A stretch of DNA of 64,000 nucleotides from Asterella californica (Eukaryota; Streptophyta; Marchantiopsida; Marchantiales; Aytoniaceae): contig JAYKYS010000007.1 of the NCBI GenBank assembly GCA_036924285.1, positions 3,720,001-3,784,000 on the forward strand. Reading direction: 5' to 3'. The notes beneath the pieces are model-generated. The model saw only the letters and a program-made list of their open reading frames with translations, ran no database searches and had not been told where the DNA came from. The first letter of the stretch is position 1; each line of letters opens with the position of its first letter. Shown here piece after piece: positions 34,216-46,100 of the stretch. Made by a program: the position numbers and the translations under genes.

Positions 34216-34840
34216 GAAGTGCAGAGTGTAAAAGTGTTCAGTCGGATGATTTTGTTGTAACAGTATCTGTGATTATTTGCTCAGCACCTTGTACAATGTT
34301 TTCGTTACAATTACTCATTCGAGTAAAAGTGATTGGGGAGGTCACTAATTTTCTCACTCTTCTTGTATGAGAATATTTATGTCGATCCGACTTGGGGTGA
34401 TCAGTACGATCTCCGTGAAAGTTGGAACTAATTAAAGCACACGCTTGCAGGCTTTCTCAATCTTGGCCAATCAGGTCCTCAGTACGGTATCGTTAGAAGC
34501 TCTCGGGGAGATGGAGCAATGTAGTGTCATGCTTTCCTACCGTCAGTTGTTGCCTTTCTTCTCACCACTGCGACTGAGTTCTGATTCTTCAACACATAGA
34601 CGTGAGCACCTTTAAGTCGGAAGATTAGCACTGTAAAACTGCAATCTGCCATTTTGTGAACACGGGCTATAAGTAGAACAGATGGTTTGCGGACATTTAG
34701 ATTCAAGTGAGTGGAACTGTCTCGATAAGTACAGGAAAAGAACTCTATCAAGTAAATCAGATGAGGACCGTGCGAGATACCTCTATACTCTAACCAAACT
34801 CGGGGTCATTCGCGTCACACCCTTGTAAACTATTCTTTAC
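34216..34840. other. 3' region of the PP2C gene and spacer
   Basis: The 3' UTR of the phosphatase gene, then non-coding sequence without a recognised feature. Confidence 0.4.
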
Positions 34841-34844
34841 GTTA

Positions 34845-35600
34845 TTTCGGGGGTTTCTTAAACGGCAGGTGCGGGTACGAAAGCGAAGAAAGAAATATTC
34901 CTTTTCTTGTTATTCCTCGTGTATTTGAGATTAGAGAGAAATACATTTTTGTTGCAAACAAAACACCAAAGCTTCAGTAATTCGTTTCGAATGTGTGCTT
35001 CTTTGCATATATATTCACAGTTTCCAAGTTTAGAGGAGGAGAATATGCAAAGAGTTAATTTATGTCATAACTTTTCTTCCTGAAAAGGTTAAATTAAAAA
35101 TTAAAATTTTTTTTACTCGTGAGAAGCAGAGACTTTTATACCAGAAAAGGTTTTGTCAGCGTGTGTGTGACCATGTGTAATCAAACTGACCAAGGGGTCA
35201 AATAATGATTTAAATTTGATATTTTAAATTAGTAAATTAAATTTAGAGAATTTTATCACAAGTCATAATTTACAAATCTAATCGAGCATCAACTTTTTCT
35301 GTAATTTTATGCTTTAGTAAACTATACTTTTTACTAAATTTTTTTTGAAAGTTATTTCCGTTCAATTGTCCATGATTATGTTGTGAATTGTTTAAACATT
35401 TGGATGTAGCTGAAGTGAATGACATAGGTTATAATTTTGAAACTAATTTACTTATTTATGTACAAGACTTTATACCTTACAGGTAAATCTATGAGTAAAA
35501 TTACTTGGGGCATAAGGGTTAAATTCCTTTGGTTCACAAATAGCTTACCCGAAGAATGAAGTCCTCCTGGTTACCAGGCATATTTAAAACAGCACTTGAG
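34845..35600 (+). mobile_element. Dispersed repeat, family B (TTAAACCCCCGGTGCGGG type)
   Basis: It begins cttaaacggcaggtgcgggtacgaaagcgaagaaagaaata, like the copy at 51905 (ttaaaccctcggtgcgggtatagaagcgaggaaaggaata). It probably ends near 35600 at ctggttaccaggcatatttaaaac, which resembles the right ends of other copies. An AT-rich stretch near 35020-35110 belongs to family A (ggaggagaatatgcaaagag), so copies appear intermixed. Confidence 0.4.
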
Positions 35601-36054
35601 CTTTAATTTTATGATCAGAAGCAAAATCATCTTCTGGTAATTTCCCACAAAGCACTAGTTTACTGTACTCATGTCTGATCTACCGAATTGCCTTCTCTTC
35701 ACATTTCTCTAAATTATGTTTATGACACTTTTCCGACTACGTTCTACCTGACGAGGGTGATGTGACATGTGGACATCAACCCTTGTGGCTGTGGTTCTTG
35801 AGATGAATCCAAATAATTGTCATCTGATATGAAGCCAACTGTGCTCCATAGTGACCACAGTTGACAGCGACTCATGATAGGCATCTTTCATATCGCAAAT
35901 TCATTATCATGCTCCTTGAGAAGGAAAATATGATAATGAAATCCTCCAGTCCTCCAAATGGAAAACGGAAGGCTCATCGCAAGCGCCAGCTTAAGGGTGT
36001 AGTGCGGATGAGCCCTAGGATTCATACCACATGCGTATTCATCTCCTCCGTGGA

Positions 36055-36400
36055 AAGATGGAGGAGAAAAATATCCACGCGTTTAATTTAATCCCTAACC
36101 CTTCTTTCAAGAAGAGTTAGGGATTAAATTAAATTCACATTGAATTAACGCATTAATAATTATAGTTTTTCGGACTTGTATTTTTTGATGTTGGTATTGT
36201 ATTCATGACTTATGGTTTATTTTTTGCTCTTCTCGTGTTTCCAAGCATAGATTAATAAATAATATTTATAAAATATTTTAATTATTTACATCTACTTATT
36301 TAATATATATTTTTTATTTAACACTTAATATTTCTCTGATAACAAAAACAAGCAAAAGTTACCAAAAGTTCATCCAGCATGCATATTGCTCGGTATAACG
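36055..36400 (+). mobile_element. AT-rich miniature repeat, family A, with an intact hairpin
   Basis: It starts ggaggagaaaaatatccacgcg and ends near agttcatccagcatgcatatt. The interior is very AT-rich. It matches 50830-51150 in inverted orientation (shared blocks cttatggttta, ctcgtgtttcca.gcat, agcaaaagtt.cca..agttcatccagcatgcat). Confidence 0.65.
36082..36133. repeat. Hairpin with 25-bp arms
   Basis: The left arm tttaatttaatccctaac and following bases (36082-36106) pairs with 36109-36133 at 24 of 25 positions, with only a few bases in the loop. Other family A copies keep weaker versions at the same place, so the hairpin is a feature of the repeat. Confidence 0.85.
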
Positions 36401-36565
36401 GTCGCGAGGTAGGTTATCATATTCCCTAAGGAAAGTTGACATCTTTCAGCTCACCGGCTCACGCCTAAAACAAGGAATATACTCACTAATCCTAACTATA
36501 TTCCAAAACTTCAACTGAAGCCACAAGTTTATTAGCGGTCCTACCGCACTAGCTTCGATAAGGTA

Positions 36566-36690
36566 AATATCCACTAGTGTGGAGAGACCCTAATACCTGT
36601 GTTGAGCCGCCATGGCCAGACAAGGTTGATATCGACCAGTGTGAAGAGACCAGGCTAACACCTCTGATTGAGCCTCCATGGCCAAAAGTG
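36566..36690. repeat. Two-copy tandem repeat of ~62 bp
   Basis: ccactagtgtggagagacc...gagccgccatggccaga is followed by cgaccagtgtgaagagacc...gagcctccatggccaaa. No function is suggested. Confidence 0.6.
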
Positions 36691-37226
36691 AGTCTACTCC
36701 CCATCCCTCGTTCAAAAGACTGGAATTTTACTATGCACACCTCTCGTGAGAATGCTGGATCTCACCGCGCTCCCATAATATCAAGTTCACAGTTTGAAGT
36801 TTAACAATCAGACGTTGGCATGATCACGCTCCTTACTCTTAAAGTTTATTGAAGACTAACTTCCTGAAGCAAGTCCAATTTTGGCGTCACCCTATCCTTG
36901 ATTCAACTGTAATCGCTCCCTTGGCAGACGCTGTTATTCCCGAACGTTCGATCTTCGAAAGCAATATCCACATTTCCGCTACGAATCTTCAGTTCGTCCG
37001 CATTCCGCTGCAAGTGACTGGAGTCCTAGGTCTCGATGTAGTCGACGATGGAGGGTGCGTTACAATATCCACTTCGTAAGTTGTCACGAACTTCAAGGCA
37101 GACGTGATACTTGGCTGAGAGGCAAGAGTAAGTTCTAACGTGTGGATGGGATCCGGAGAAGAAGATCTGAGTTTGAAGTCTTGCAATTCTTGAGAAACAG
37201 TCACAAGTGCAGTGCAAGGAGTACCA

Positions 37227-38033
37227 ATGGCGGCCGAAGAAGGGGACAAGTTGAGGAAGACAAGGGAGGACAACCTGTTACTTGCAAAGCTTGCCCAGCA
37301 GGCTGAAAGATACGATGAAATGTTGGCAGCAATGGAGAAGGTAGCCAGAAGTGTCCAATCGGCAGAGCTTAACCTTGAGGAGCGCAATTTACTGGCTCTG
37401 GCCTACAAAAATGCTTATGGGACACGCCTAGCGTCTTGGCGGCTTCTTCGTGAGGAAACTGAAAAACTCGAGGACCATGACCACTTGACATGGATGAGAG
37501 AGTACCGAGACACAATCGAGGCCGAGATGATGGAGATGTGCGAAAGCTTCGTCAGCCTTCTCGACGAGCACTTGTTACCAAACTGTACCAATGTCGGAGC
37601 AAGGATTTTGTATTTGAGGTTGAAGGGTGACTACCATCGATTCATTGTTGAAATCAAAGCTTCAGCCGGCGAGGAGACCACGGAAACAGCAGATTTCGCA
37701 TTGCAGGCATACAAGGAGGCGCAAGAATTCGCGTCAACACACCTGCCTTGCACGGATCCTAGACGACTTGCACTGGACCTCCATCTCGCAGTCTTCCATT
37801 TCAAGATTCTGAACTCACCCGAGGAAGCCCGCGCCATCGCAAGAAACGCTCTCGAAGCGGCTACGACTGAGCTCAGAGAGATAAGAGATTCTTTGAGTCC
37901 AAACTCATACACCGAGCGTGTGCATCTGATGCGAAAACTCCGGAGCAACTATACCATCTGGGACAGGGACGACGGAAGTAACACCGAAGACAAATCCAGA
38001 TATGAGGATGATTTTGAGGACGGGGACATGTAA
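37227..38033 (+). CDS. Divergent, intronless 14-3-3 protein
   Basis: A single frame of 268 aa from accaATGGCGG, the first ATG of the open frame. The whole 14-3-3 fold is recognisable: RNLLALAYKN (helix 3, 53-62), ILYLRLKGDYHRF (helix 5, 127-139), LAVFHFKILNSPEEA (helix 7) and LRSNYTIW near the C-terminus, then an acidic tail (EDDFEDGDM). 14-3-3 dimers bind phosphoserine/threonine motifs in client proteins in the cytosol and nucleus. By alignment with the zeta isoform, Lys49 (K61) and Arg127 (R138) are kept. Arg56 is Leu (L68, after R67), Tyr128 is Phe (F139) and Asn173 is His (H186), so the phosphopeptide pocket is altered. Most plant 14-3-3 genes have introns; this one has none, which suggests a retrocopy. 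The frame is fully open, so it is likely maintained or recent. Confidence 0.85.
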   Translation: MAAEEGDKLRKTREDNLLLAKLAQQAERYDEMLAAMEKVARSVQSAELNLEERNLLALAYKNAYGTRLASWRLLREETEKLEDHDHLTWMREYRDTIEAEMMEMCESFVSLLDEHLLPNCTNVGARILYLRLKGDYHRFIVEIKASAGEETTETADFALQAYKEAQEFASTHLPCTDPRRLALDLHLAVFHFKILNSPEEARAIARNALEAATTELREIRDSLSPNSYTERVHLMRKLRSNYTIWDRDDGSNTEDKSRYEDDFEDGDM

Positions 38034-38291
38034 ATTTTCAAATTCAGCTCCTTCGTCCTACGCCTTCGTAGAAATCGACCAGATCCGACAGCTAAACACA
38101 AAAGCTGCAGCATTCGAAGTATTGTTCAACTTTACGCTAAATATAGGTCTCCACTACAATCTTTCTGCTGGTAGATCTAGTCTTCACGATGGACACTTTT
38201 TCCTGTTATGTACAGCGAACTATGATTAACGATGGAGAAACTTTTGTCATTTGCATTCAAATCTAATTAATCCAGCTCAAGCTCCTTACCT

Positions 38292-38451
38292 GCGATGAAC
38301 CTGATTGATTAGGTAGAAGTTTCATTAAGTGAAGTCGTCTTATATTTGCGATGAATCTGATCAGGTAGGAGTTTCATTAAGTGAAGGCGTCTTATATTTG
38401 TGATGAATGTGATTAGGTGGAAGATTCATCCAGTGAAGTCGTATCATGTTT
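38292..38451 (+). repeat. Three-copy tandem repeat, 52-56 bp unit
   Basis: gcgatgaa.ctgatt..ggta.gagtttcattaagtgaag.cgtcttatattt is repeated at about 38292, 38348 and 38400. It lies 260 bp past the 14-3-3 stop and so may be in its 3' UTR or just beyond. Confidence 0.8.
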
Positions 38452-39064
38452 GTCCTCGCTGTGAATTCCCCTGAATGTCAGTCACAGTCCAGCCTCCCGT
38501 GTAGTTCATAATTTCAAGTTAGATGCGTCCATGGTACGATGTCACCTTTGTTATTAAAATCTCAATAGTACCTGTTAGGATACAGATGCTTGCAGTTCAG
38601 TAGGCATTTTCAAGGCCACTGATTTATTATCAAAACTCTTATCAGTAATATGCATAAAATGCAATATCAGAAGGAGAAATTGGCAACTATCCATGATGGA
38701 AAAGCTCCTGCAGTTTGGAAGACTAAGGGGCCATTGTGTTGATAACATTGGATTTAGGCTCGACCGCGATGCAGTGAAAATACATCGTGAAAAAACATTG
38801 TCGCTTCTATATCTTCACACACTCTGCATTTTCTGATTGCAGCGGTATCTGGAGTGGTATCATCGTCTTATGTGCAATAACGTGTGACTTGAGATCGTGA
38901 CCGGTACCAGTGAAGGCTTCTGTTCTCTGCATTGGAGAACATGACGAACACCCTCTCGCCACTAACGAGTGTGCAGCTGTGCCTAATTATAAAATGGGTG
39001 ACATTTTTCCCTTTAGGTGCCTATGATTGTACCTTATCAATTGCGAAAATATCAACGTGAGTCA

Positions 39065-39270
39065 ACTCTTAAACCCCCGATGCGGGAAAGGAAATACTCC
39101 TTTTTTCCTCCCCCGGTCGTTAGAGTAAAAAGAATATCTTATTTTGTTCCAAGAAACTACAACATTTTCGTCTGAACATTTCTCAACAAATACTCAACTC
39201 TTTGTTTCGAAGTGAATTGTCTAACTCTTAGAGAGCTTTGATTTAAATCCTTACTTGACATATTCTCTGT
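39065..39270 (+). mobile_element. Dispersed repeat, family B (partial)
   Basis: It starts cttaaacccccgatgcgggaaaggaaatactcc and continues ttgttccaagaaac...gagctttgattta, matching the copy at 51905-52100. Confidence 0.5.
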
Positions 39271-40009
39271 ACTGTAGAATGTGAAGTACCTGGTAACTTC
39301 TAATGTGAGTGGCCCCTCATGATCAGTAGCAGTGAGCAGTCTGGGAAGGTTTTGCTCAGAAAACGGGTTTTTTTTCCCGGAACCTTCGATTCGAAGTCTC
39401 ACATGTACAGACACCAGGAAAGATGTGGATTTCAACCGGGGCTCTCATTTTCTACATTCTCCATTCGCTCTGGGAGATTCCCGGCAGTTAAGATTTTCAA
39501 ACTGGGAACATTCGATTCGAATTCTCACATGTACAGTAATTCTCTGCAATTTCTGGTTCTCGGTTAGGCAAAATTTCTAGGATACTCAGCAAACGATAGT
39601 GAGAACTTAATAACCTTGTAATACCTGTCTCCTGATTAAGATCAAAATAATCTGTTTTAAATCCTATGTTTACAGCTTCTGTAGCAAAGTGCTTACATTC
39701 TCAACTTTCCAGTTTAGGTTTATAGAAGAAATACAGAATGCAGAGTCAGTTTAATTTGTCACTGGCTGTCATGGTTAATTAATTATAACCACTTTGTTTC
39801 CTGATATAATATCCTATAACTGCAGAAGATTACTGTACAGAGTGATACACTGGAAACAGTAGTACAGGTACGTAGACTTCTTGGAGAAAAACATGGTTCT
39901 ACAATTGTATGTTATAGTTGGAAAATCATAGAAATTCATATTACGGTAACTTTATTTGAACATGTACTATAGTTTAAAACCCAAGTGCCCTATAACCTCG
40001 TAACTGGGA

Positions 40010-40330
40010 GTAACTCATTATACGAGTGGGCTATTAGCGAACAAAGAAATTTAACCATAATACTTATCATACTTTTGCTGCTATAATTTTCTCGCCAGAA
40101 TAGAATCGGCTAAATAAGGATATAAAATTAAAGCTGTACCAGAGCTTTAAAGTACGGGATTCAATTTTTAACTTAGTCCAACTATTGAATGTCAAAAGTT
40201 TGGATGGTTTCTTGGAACAAGAGAACATCTTCTCTTTTAACCTAAAATACTTTGAATGGAAAAACCAAATATTCCTTTCTTTGCACCACAAACACCTGGA
40301 GTTTAAGGGGTACGTAAACTTTAATTTCCT
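40010..40330 (-). mobile_element. Dispersed repeat, family B (inverted copy)
   Basis: Read on minus it starts ccttaaactccaggtgtttgtggtgcaaagaaaggaatatt and runs through ttgttccaagaaacc. The same body is seen on minus at 60290-59957. Confidence 0.5.
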
Positions 40331-43168
40331 TCGGGTACCAAAAGTCCCTGAACGTTGATCCCGAGAGGAAGAGTAGAGCTGATGTTACAGATTATGGTGC
40401 CACTAGCCTTCTTGTGGGGCCGAGGAAGTTGACAGGAAGACAGGAACCACACGATCCAAGCTACAATCATTGGCTTCGGTTTAATGATACTATGCACATT
40501 TTTGGGCAGGTATAGTACGTACCTGTCGAAAGGACACAGCTTTGCTACACAACAGAGCCGTTTCAAACTGTGTTGTCGTACAAAGTGTCAAGGAGAGATC
40601 TTTTAGCGAGAGTAACTGAGACAAGAACATAAGAACATTCCCACCAGGCTCACCAAACTTCGTATCATTATCGAATTTGATGTTCTCTCACCGTTTCATG
40701 GTTTGTGGCTATTTTACCTGGAAAAGCGAACTCCATATGATGGGTCATATGTAATCCGTTCAATAAAGCCCGTGTATGATTACAAGTGTTCCGGGTTACC
40801 GAAGACTTTATTTGGTGGGTTTTATTTTGCGGATTTGCTTTCAGAGAACTGAGAAGTTTAACCAGTAGGCAGGAAATGGTCTTGCTGGTCATCACAACTT
40901 GGAAGCTGTAAAATAAAGAATTAATTTAAAGTTAATTATCAGTTTTACAAGTCATGATTAATCTCGAAATAAACTACTGAGTATTGATAGAGAAATGTTA
41001 TGATTAAGATTTAGAGGTTTCATGTAGTAAAAGAGAATCTTTCTTCAGATTCAAAATACATTCGAAAGAAAAAAGAAGTATTCTTTTTCATACTTTGATA
41101 CTCATACTCAAACTTCAGCTTTGAACTAATTAGTCTCATCAGTCTCTTTGAATGAAAAAGGGCGAAAATTTAATACAAAAGATTAGCTGATAGTGAAATA
41201 GTTAAAGTTTTAGTGTGCATAGCAAATATTCTCGGTAGAAAACTTGTTGTAACAAGTTTTTCCTCCAGAATACTTTTCACACTATATACTCAAATTTGCT
41301 CCGAAATATTGAGGAGCCTGGTAATGACCCTCTAAGCTACACAATGAACACTGTCCACAAACTGCTAAGCTGATGGTTGGCTCTGAAGAGAGATGTTTAT
41401 AGTTTCGCTTTGTTATGCACAAGCACTTCAAGGCTTGATGCAGTTATATCACAAACATGGATATAACAAGAGAAGACTGAACATGCTTTCCTTTTTTTCT
41501 ATAAACTTTAGTTTGTTATAAAGAATATTATGCTCGTTTTTCGAAAATATAATCTATTCTCAACTCCATAGTCTCTGTCAATGCTGATATGGTTGATTAG
41601 AAACAAATCACAATATAATAAATCATAAAACTTTCAAGAGTTCTGAGTCAAATCTTCACATGTAAGGCTCCATCACGAAACGAGAAGGTCACGATCAAAA
41701 GTCGTTTCCGCGTGACGTGCTCTTTTCTGTACTCCGCCACTGCTAACTAGGAAAAGAAACTGGTTTGTGCTTTAAGCGGCAGGAACCTGTCTGCCAGTAA
41801 AAGGAACCTGTCTGCCAGTTGAAGCTAGTCTAAGAGGAGGAGAATCAGGTATTCTTCTCCTTCCTGTCGTGATCATGAAAGTGATATGAGAACTTTTTAA
41901 AGGTCAGATAGATTCGGCAAGAGAAATCCTTTTTCCGGAAATGTTTGCATCTCCTACTATCATGCGCATGCGCACTTTGGTGTTCAAATTAACATACAGG
42001 ATCGGAAGTAGCTTATTCATCGATTTGTACTTCGCGTACAACTGGATCGGAGTCTACAGAAGCCTCTTGGAATCAGCCATTTGAGGCCGAAAATGACATG
42101 ATTCTATAGAGCAAAATTCGCTTATCAACTGACGTGTGGTTCGTGAAAAGCGCGGAGTGCTCATTACTTGCAACTGCAAAGACCTCTAGATCGATCGACC
42201 TGTTGTTTCATAACAAGGAATATGAATATGTACAGCTAGCCCTTGTCTGTCTGGAATCAAACTATGTATGACTCCAGTAATCTAGAGAATTCACTTCCTG
42301 CTACTATCATTTTCTCTTTTCTGAAGCGGATCAATCATAACGTCATACCTGATGTTTCAAATGTTGATTCGAATGGCTTGCTCATAGCCGTAGCTCACTC
42401 ATGATCAAATAGTATATATGGATGCTTTTTCTTCTCGAAGCGAGACGGACGAAGCGAATGGGGTTTACCTCATGCTACCGCAAGCGAACGAGGGGGAACG
42501 TTCACCAAAACGGATGACAGACAGCAACGTCCCTCTCACCAAATGTATATGGAGGTTATGAAGGAATTCGTCACAATTGTTGGCAATGTGACTGAGAACT
42601 TCCGAATGGGTCCTACAAGAACGATAAACAGTACAGTACTTTGATTTGAAATTGATTGTTAACTGGACACACGCTATAAGGTAGGGTCCACACCATGGCT
42701 GGCCAGTAGCATGCTTGGATTTGACACCACGCCCTAATGTGGGACCCACACAGGGGCACGCTGTGCCCAGACGCCCGAGGCCAGCGGCCGGAAGGTGGGT
42801 GACTTGCACACATGGTCGTCGTGACTCTTACCCATGAACTTGGAGTGAGTCTCCGTCTGTCTTCCAAACTTAACTCGCACAGGTACTGCAGCACCAATTG
42901 CAAGGGATTCTTCGTGTTCTGCTTCTTCTTCTAGGGAGTTTGCGATCGTTTCCTCATGCCTAGGCTTTGCGTTCATTTCCGCATTGACCACGTGATCAGT
43001 TTTAGGTAGAGTTCCAGGACTAGAGTGAGTATGTACTGCAAGCCCCAGCGTTCTGCACTCTCGCCGATTACCCGGAATGTGTATTCTGACTGCGTGTTTC
43101 GTTGATTAATTGTCGCGATTTAGGAGGTGATTCTTCTAACCAGATCAGTGCGCGCGAGGACGAGAATT

Positions 43169-46100
43169 ATGGAGGCTCCTGCTCATGAAAGCTGGCAAGC
43201 AGATTCCAGTGCTGGCGGATATCAGGGCCATAAAGTGGAATCGACATTCCACCAACCTGCCGACGATCATGGAGAACAGGAACCTTGCAGCCGCAATGGT
43301 AATGAGGATGTGATCCAACAGTCTGACGTTGAGCGAGGGGGCGATAGAGTTGGAGTCCTCGGTCATGATCCGGCCTTTCAACAACCACCCGTTGGGGCGA
43401 ATTATCAGAAGCGCCGGTCGGCCTTGCAGGATCCTCTTTCGAATTCAGACGGTCATGAAGATGGTGATAAGAGAGAACAGTCGACCACTCAACGTTACAA
43501 TGAGACTGACCCGAGTCACATGCAGCATACCGGTACCCTGGCTTCGTATTTCTTTGCCGATGAGGATGGTTCAAACCCAACGCAGCTTGCTCATGATATC
43601 ATCACACAGGAGACTCACAGGAACGTCGGGAATGAGGTGATAGAACCAACGTTGAAGGGAACTTGTGAGGTAGATGGCGATCCAAACCTGCTGCAGCTCC
43701 CGCTACAATCTATCATCAGGAATGCGAGAGAAGAACCAGAATTTCCGATCAACCCGTTTTACAGTTTGGAGGAAAATCAAGAATTATGGCAAACAGCGGA
43801 ACTGGCTCACTTTGGGGTAAAAAACCAACCAACCTTAATTTTAGCGCCTCCAAATGATTGTATCGGTGGAGGAGGCGACCACAGTCTACAAGGTCGGGAC
43901 ATTCGGGATGAAAACGATGTGAAGGAAGTTTTCGATAGACCTGAAGGAGTCCTCTCTTTAGAGCAATTAAGACAGTTGATGTATCCTGGTGGACTTGCAG
44001 CCGACCATGAGCACAAAGAAAGAGCAGCCGGTATGGAAGGATCATATCAGGAACACGCAGATCTGCAGGATCCCGACACGCTTATTATGCTGCTAGCAAA
44101 CACCAGTTTGGTGGACGCCAGTCTTTCTTCCGACCTGCACGATGGTAGTTCTTTGCCTGCACAGCTGGCCCATGGCCAGTGGACCGCAGCTCCGGATCCC
44201 CGATGGTATAATGACCGTTTCCTTTCCACGACGCTTCAGAATGGTGCAGAATATCCTCAGAATTCGTATCCATCAGGGGAGGGCACATCAGGAGAATCTT
44301 CGAGTTACCCAACACAGGAGATGACACTGGATTTCGGCACAAGTCGATCACATCCAGCACCGGAGTTCATCACACCAATTCCGACTTCAGCAACCTACAC
44401 GTTTCCTCGAAATGCTTCGAATTCATTCTTCACGTCGATAGAAGCAGCTGCAGATGGGCATTCTTCACTCACACAACCGGAATTGTCGGAGGCTGCGCAG
44501 TTCGCTTCTCATCGTGAGTGGGCTGGTTATCTCTCACAAACTGAAGATGGCAGTAGCACATATAGTACGGCTGATCTGGTGTCTCATGCGGCGTCGTCGA
44601 ATTCGCAAACTCCACTGGAGCCACTGAGCTTACAGGAAAGATGGCAATACAACCCGATGGCATCTTCAGCAACTTCACTAGAGCCGGTGAGCTTACCGGA
44701 AAATTGGCAATACAACCTCAATGAGACTAACCTGGATGCTTCGCAAAACCCGTCTGGACAGATCCCACTTCCTTTACTACTGCAGAAGGTAACCGCATCA
44801 AGCACACAAGCCGCGAGTCTGGACTGGAGCTTGCCGGATGCTTCTTCTATCTCAACTCACAAGGACGCTGCAGAAAGTATCTCGTCAGAAAAGATGGCTA
44901 CAGTCTGCGGAAACGCTTGGAATCAAAGTCCGCATGTCCCACTGATGCATAAAAGCTTTGTTGAAGGTGAGAGAGAGAGAGAAACGAATTACAGATTGGG
45001 TGGCAGTGTGGAAGAACAAACGCAGAGAGAAGAACGGCAACCAAAAGAGAAAACGATGATCTACTGGGGAGGTCATGAGAAACAACAACACTGTATCTGT
45101 GAAGTATGTCAAGCGCAAAGGGGAACAGGGACAGTCCTAACGTCCTATCTACAAGGCTATAATGATGAACAACAACACCAGTGTGCATGTCACCAGTGTC
45201 AGTTGCAAATGGGAACAGGGGCATACATGACCACTGTCCATGAACTCGAGGGCATTGAAGAGCAGCAAGCCTTTCGATGGCAAGAGGTTGGAGATGGGAC
45301 AACTATGAGGGTTAACAGAGGAGATGTACAACAGAAGGGCAAAGAACTGCAAAGGGAAATAGGAGCTTGCACTTTGCCTGGCAACCTTGAGCAGGCGGAT
45401 CGACATTGTGATCCTGACGGGAGGGGATCCGGATATGCTACAGATTATGGCCGTGGTGGCATTGGTCAACAGCAAATGCAGATTGATTTTTGGCCAGAGG
45501 GTGTAGGGAATAACCGGATTGTTCAGGCGAGTGACCAGCAATTACACTATCATGATCAGACTGAGTGTGAACAAAAGCAATCAAATGTTAATGAATCCGA
45601 AGTAGGGTGCGTAAAATTTGAGTCAGAATCTGAAGAGAATTTTGAGCAGCGACGAGATGGAGACGAAATGCAGCCAGGAGCAAGGGATTTAAGTTTTGAG
45701 AGCGGTGCTGAGGAAAGCGAACCATGGGAAGAAGGACAGGCTAGGTTGAAACAGAGACTCAGTCTCTGGAAAAAAGCCAGATTCAGAGCTAGAGTTGTCA
45801 CCCATCCAATATTTCCTCAGCTGCTGCAGGCACACATCGACTGTATTCGCATGATGACTCCAGCATGCGAACAAGAGGATATCAGTCAGCAGCTTGAAGA
45901 TGTTCAGTCAGTCTACGAGAAGTACCTCCCGTTCGCCCCCCAACATCCTCAAGTGGACGACATACACCTTGACCAGTTTCTGGTAATTAAGTCACACGTT
46001 CGCTTTCACATACTAGCTACATACCTGATGGATCCTTATAACATTAGTTCTGACTGAATTATACTTTTATATTGCAGAAAGCGTTTCTGAAAGACATCAA

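Larger units (their letters stand above)
38452..43168. other. Long spacer upstream of the KNOX gene, with repeat debris
   Basis: No coding frame with domain content. It holds family B repeat pieces near 39065-39270 and 40010-40330 (the latter inverted). A direct repeat (cttcgattcgaagtctcacatgtacag at 39386 and cattcgattcgaattctcacatgtacag at 39509) and a 22-bp tandem pair (ggaacctgtctgccagt) near 41784-41820 are also present. The last 1-2 kb probably contains the KNOX promoter and 5' UTR. An acceptor-like tttag at 43119-43123 may mark a 5' UTR intron. Confidence 0.4.

Noticed and set aside
37212..37226. Upstream start for the 14-3-3 gene at 37212
   Set aside because: The codon there is GTG. 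The first ATG, at 37227, has good plant context and gives the usual 14-3-3 N-terminal length.
38292..38451. Short regular repeats as a CRISPR array
   Set aside because: Contiguous diverged tandem copies without spacers, in a plant-type genome.
43127..43168. Start of the KNOX gene at 43127
   Set aside because: It is a GTG codon; the first in-frame ATG is 43169.
43145..45874. Many minus-strand frames of 60-137 residues opposite KNOX exon 1
   Set aside because: Antisense shadows of a long, codon-biased exon; none has a domain or splice support.
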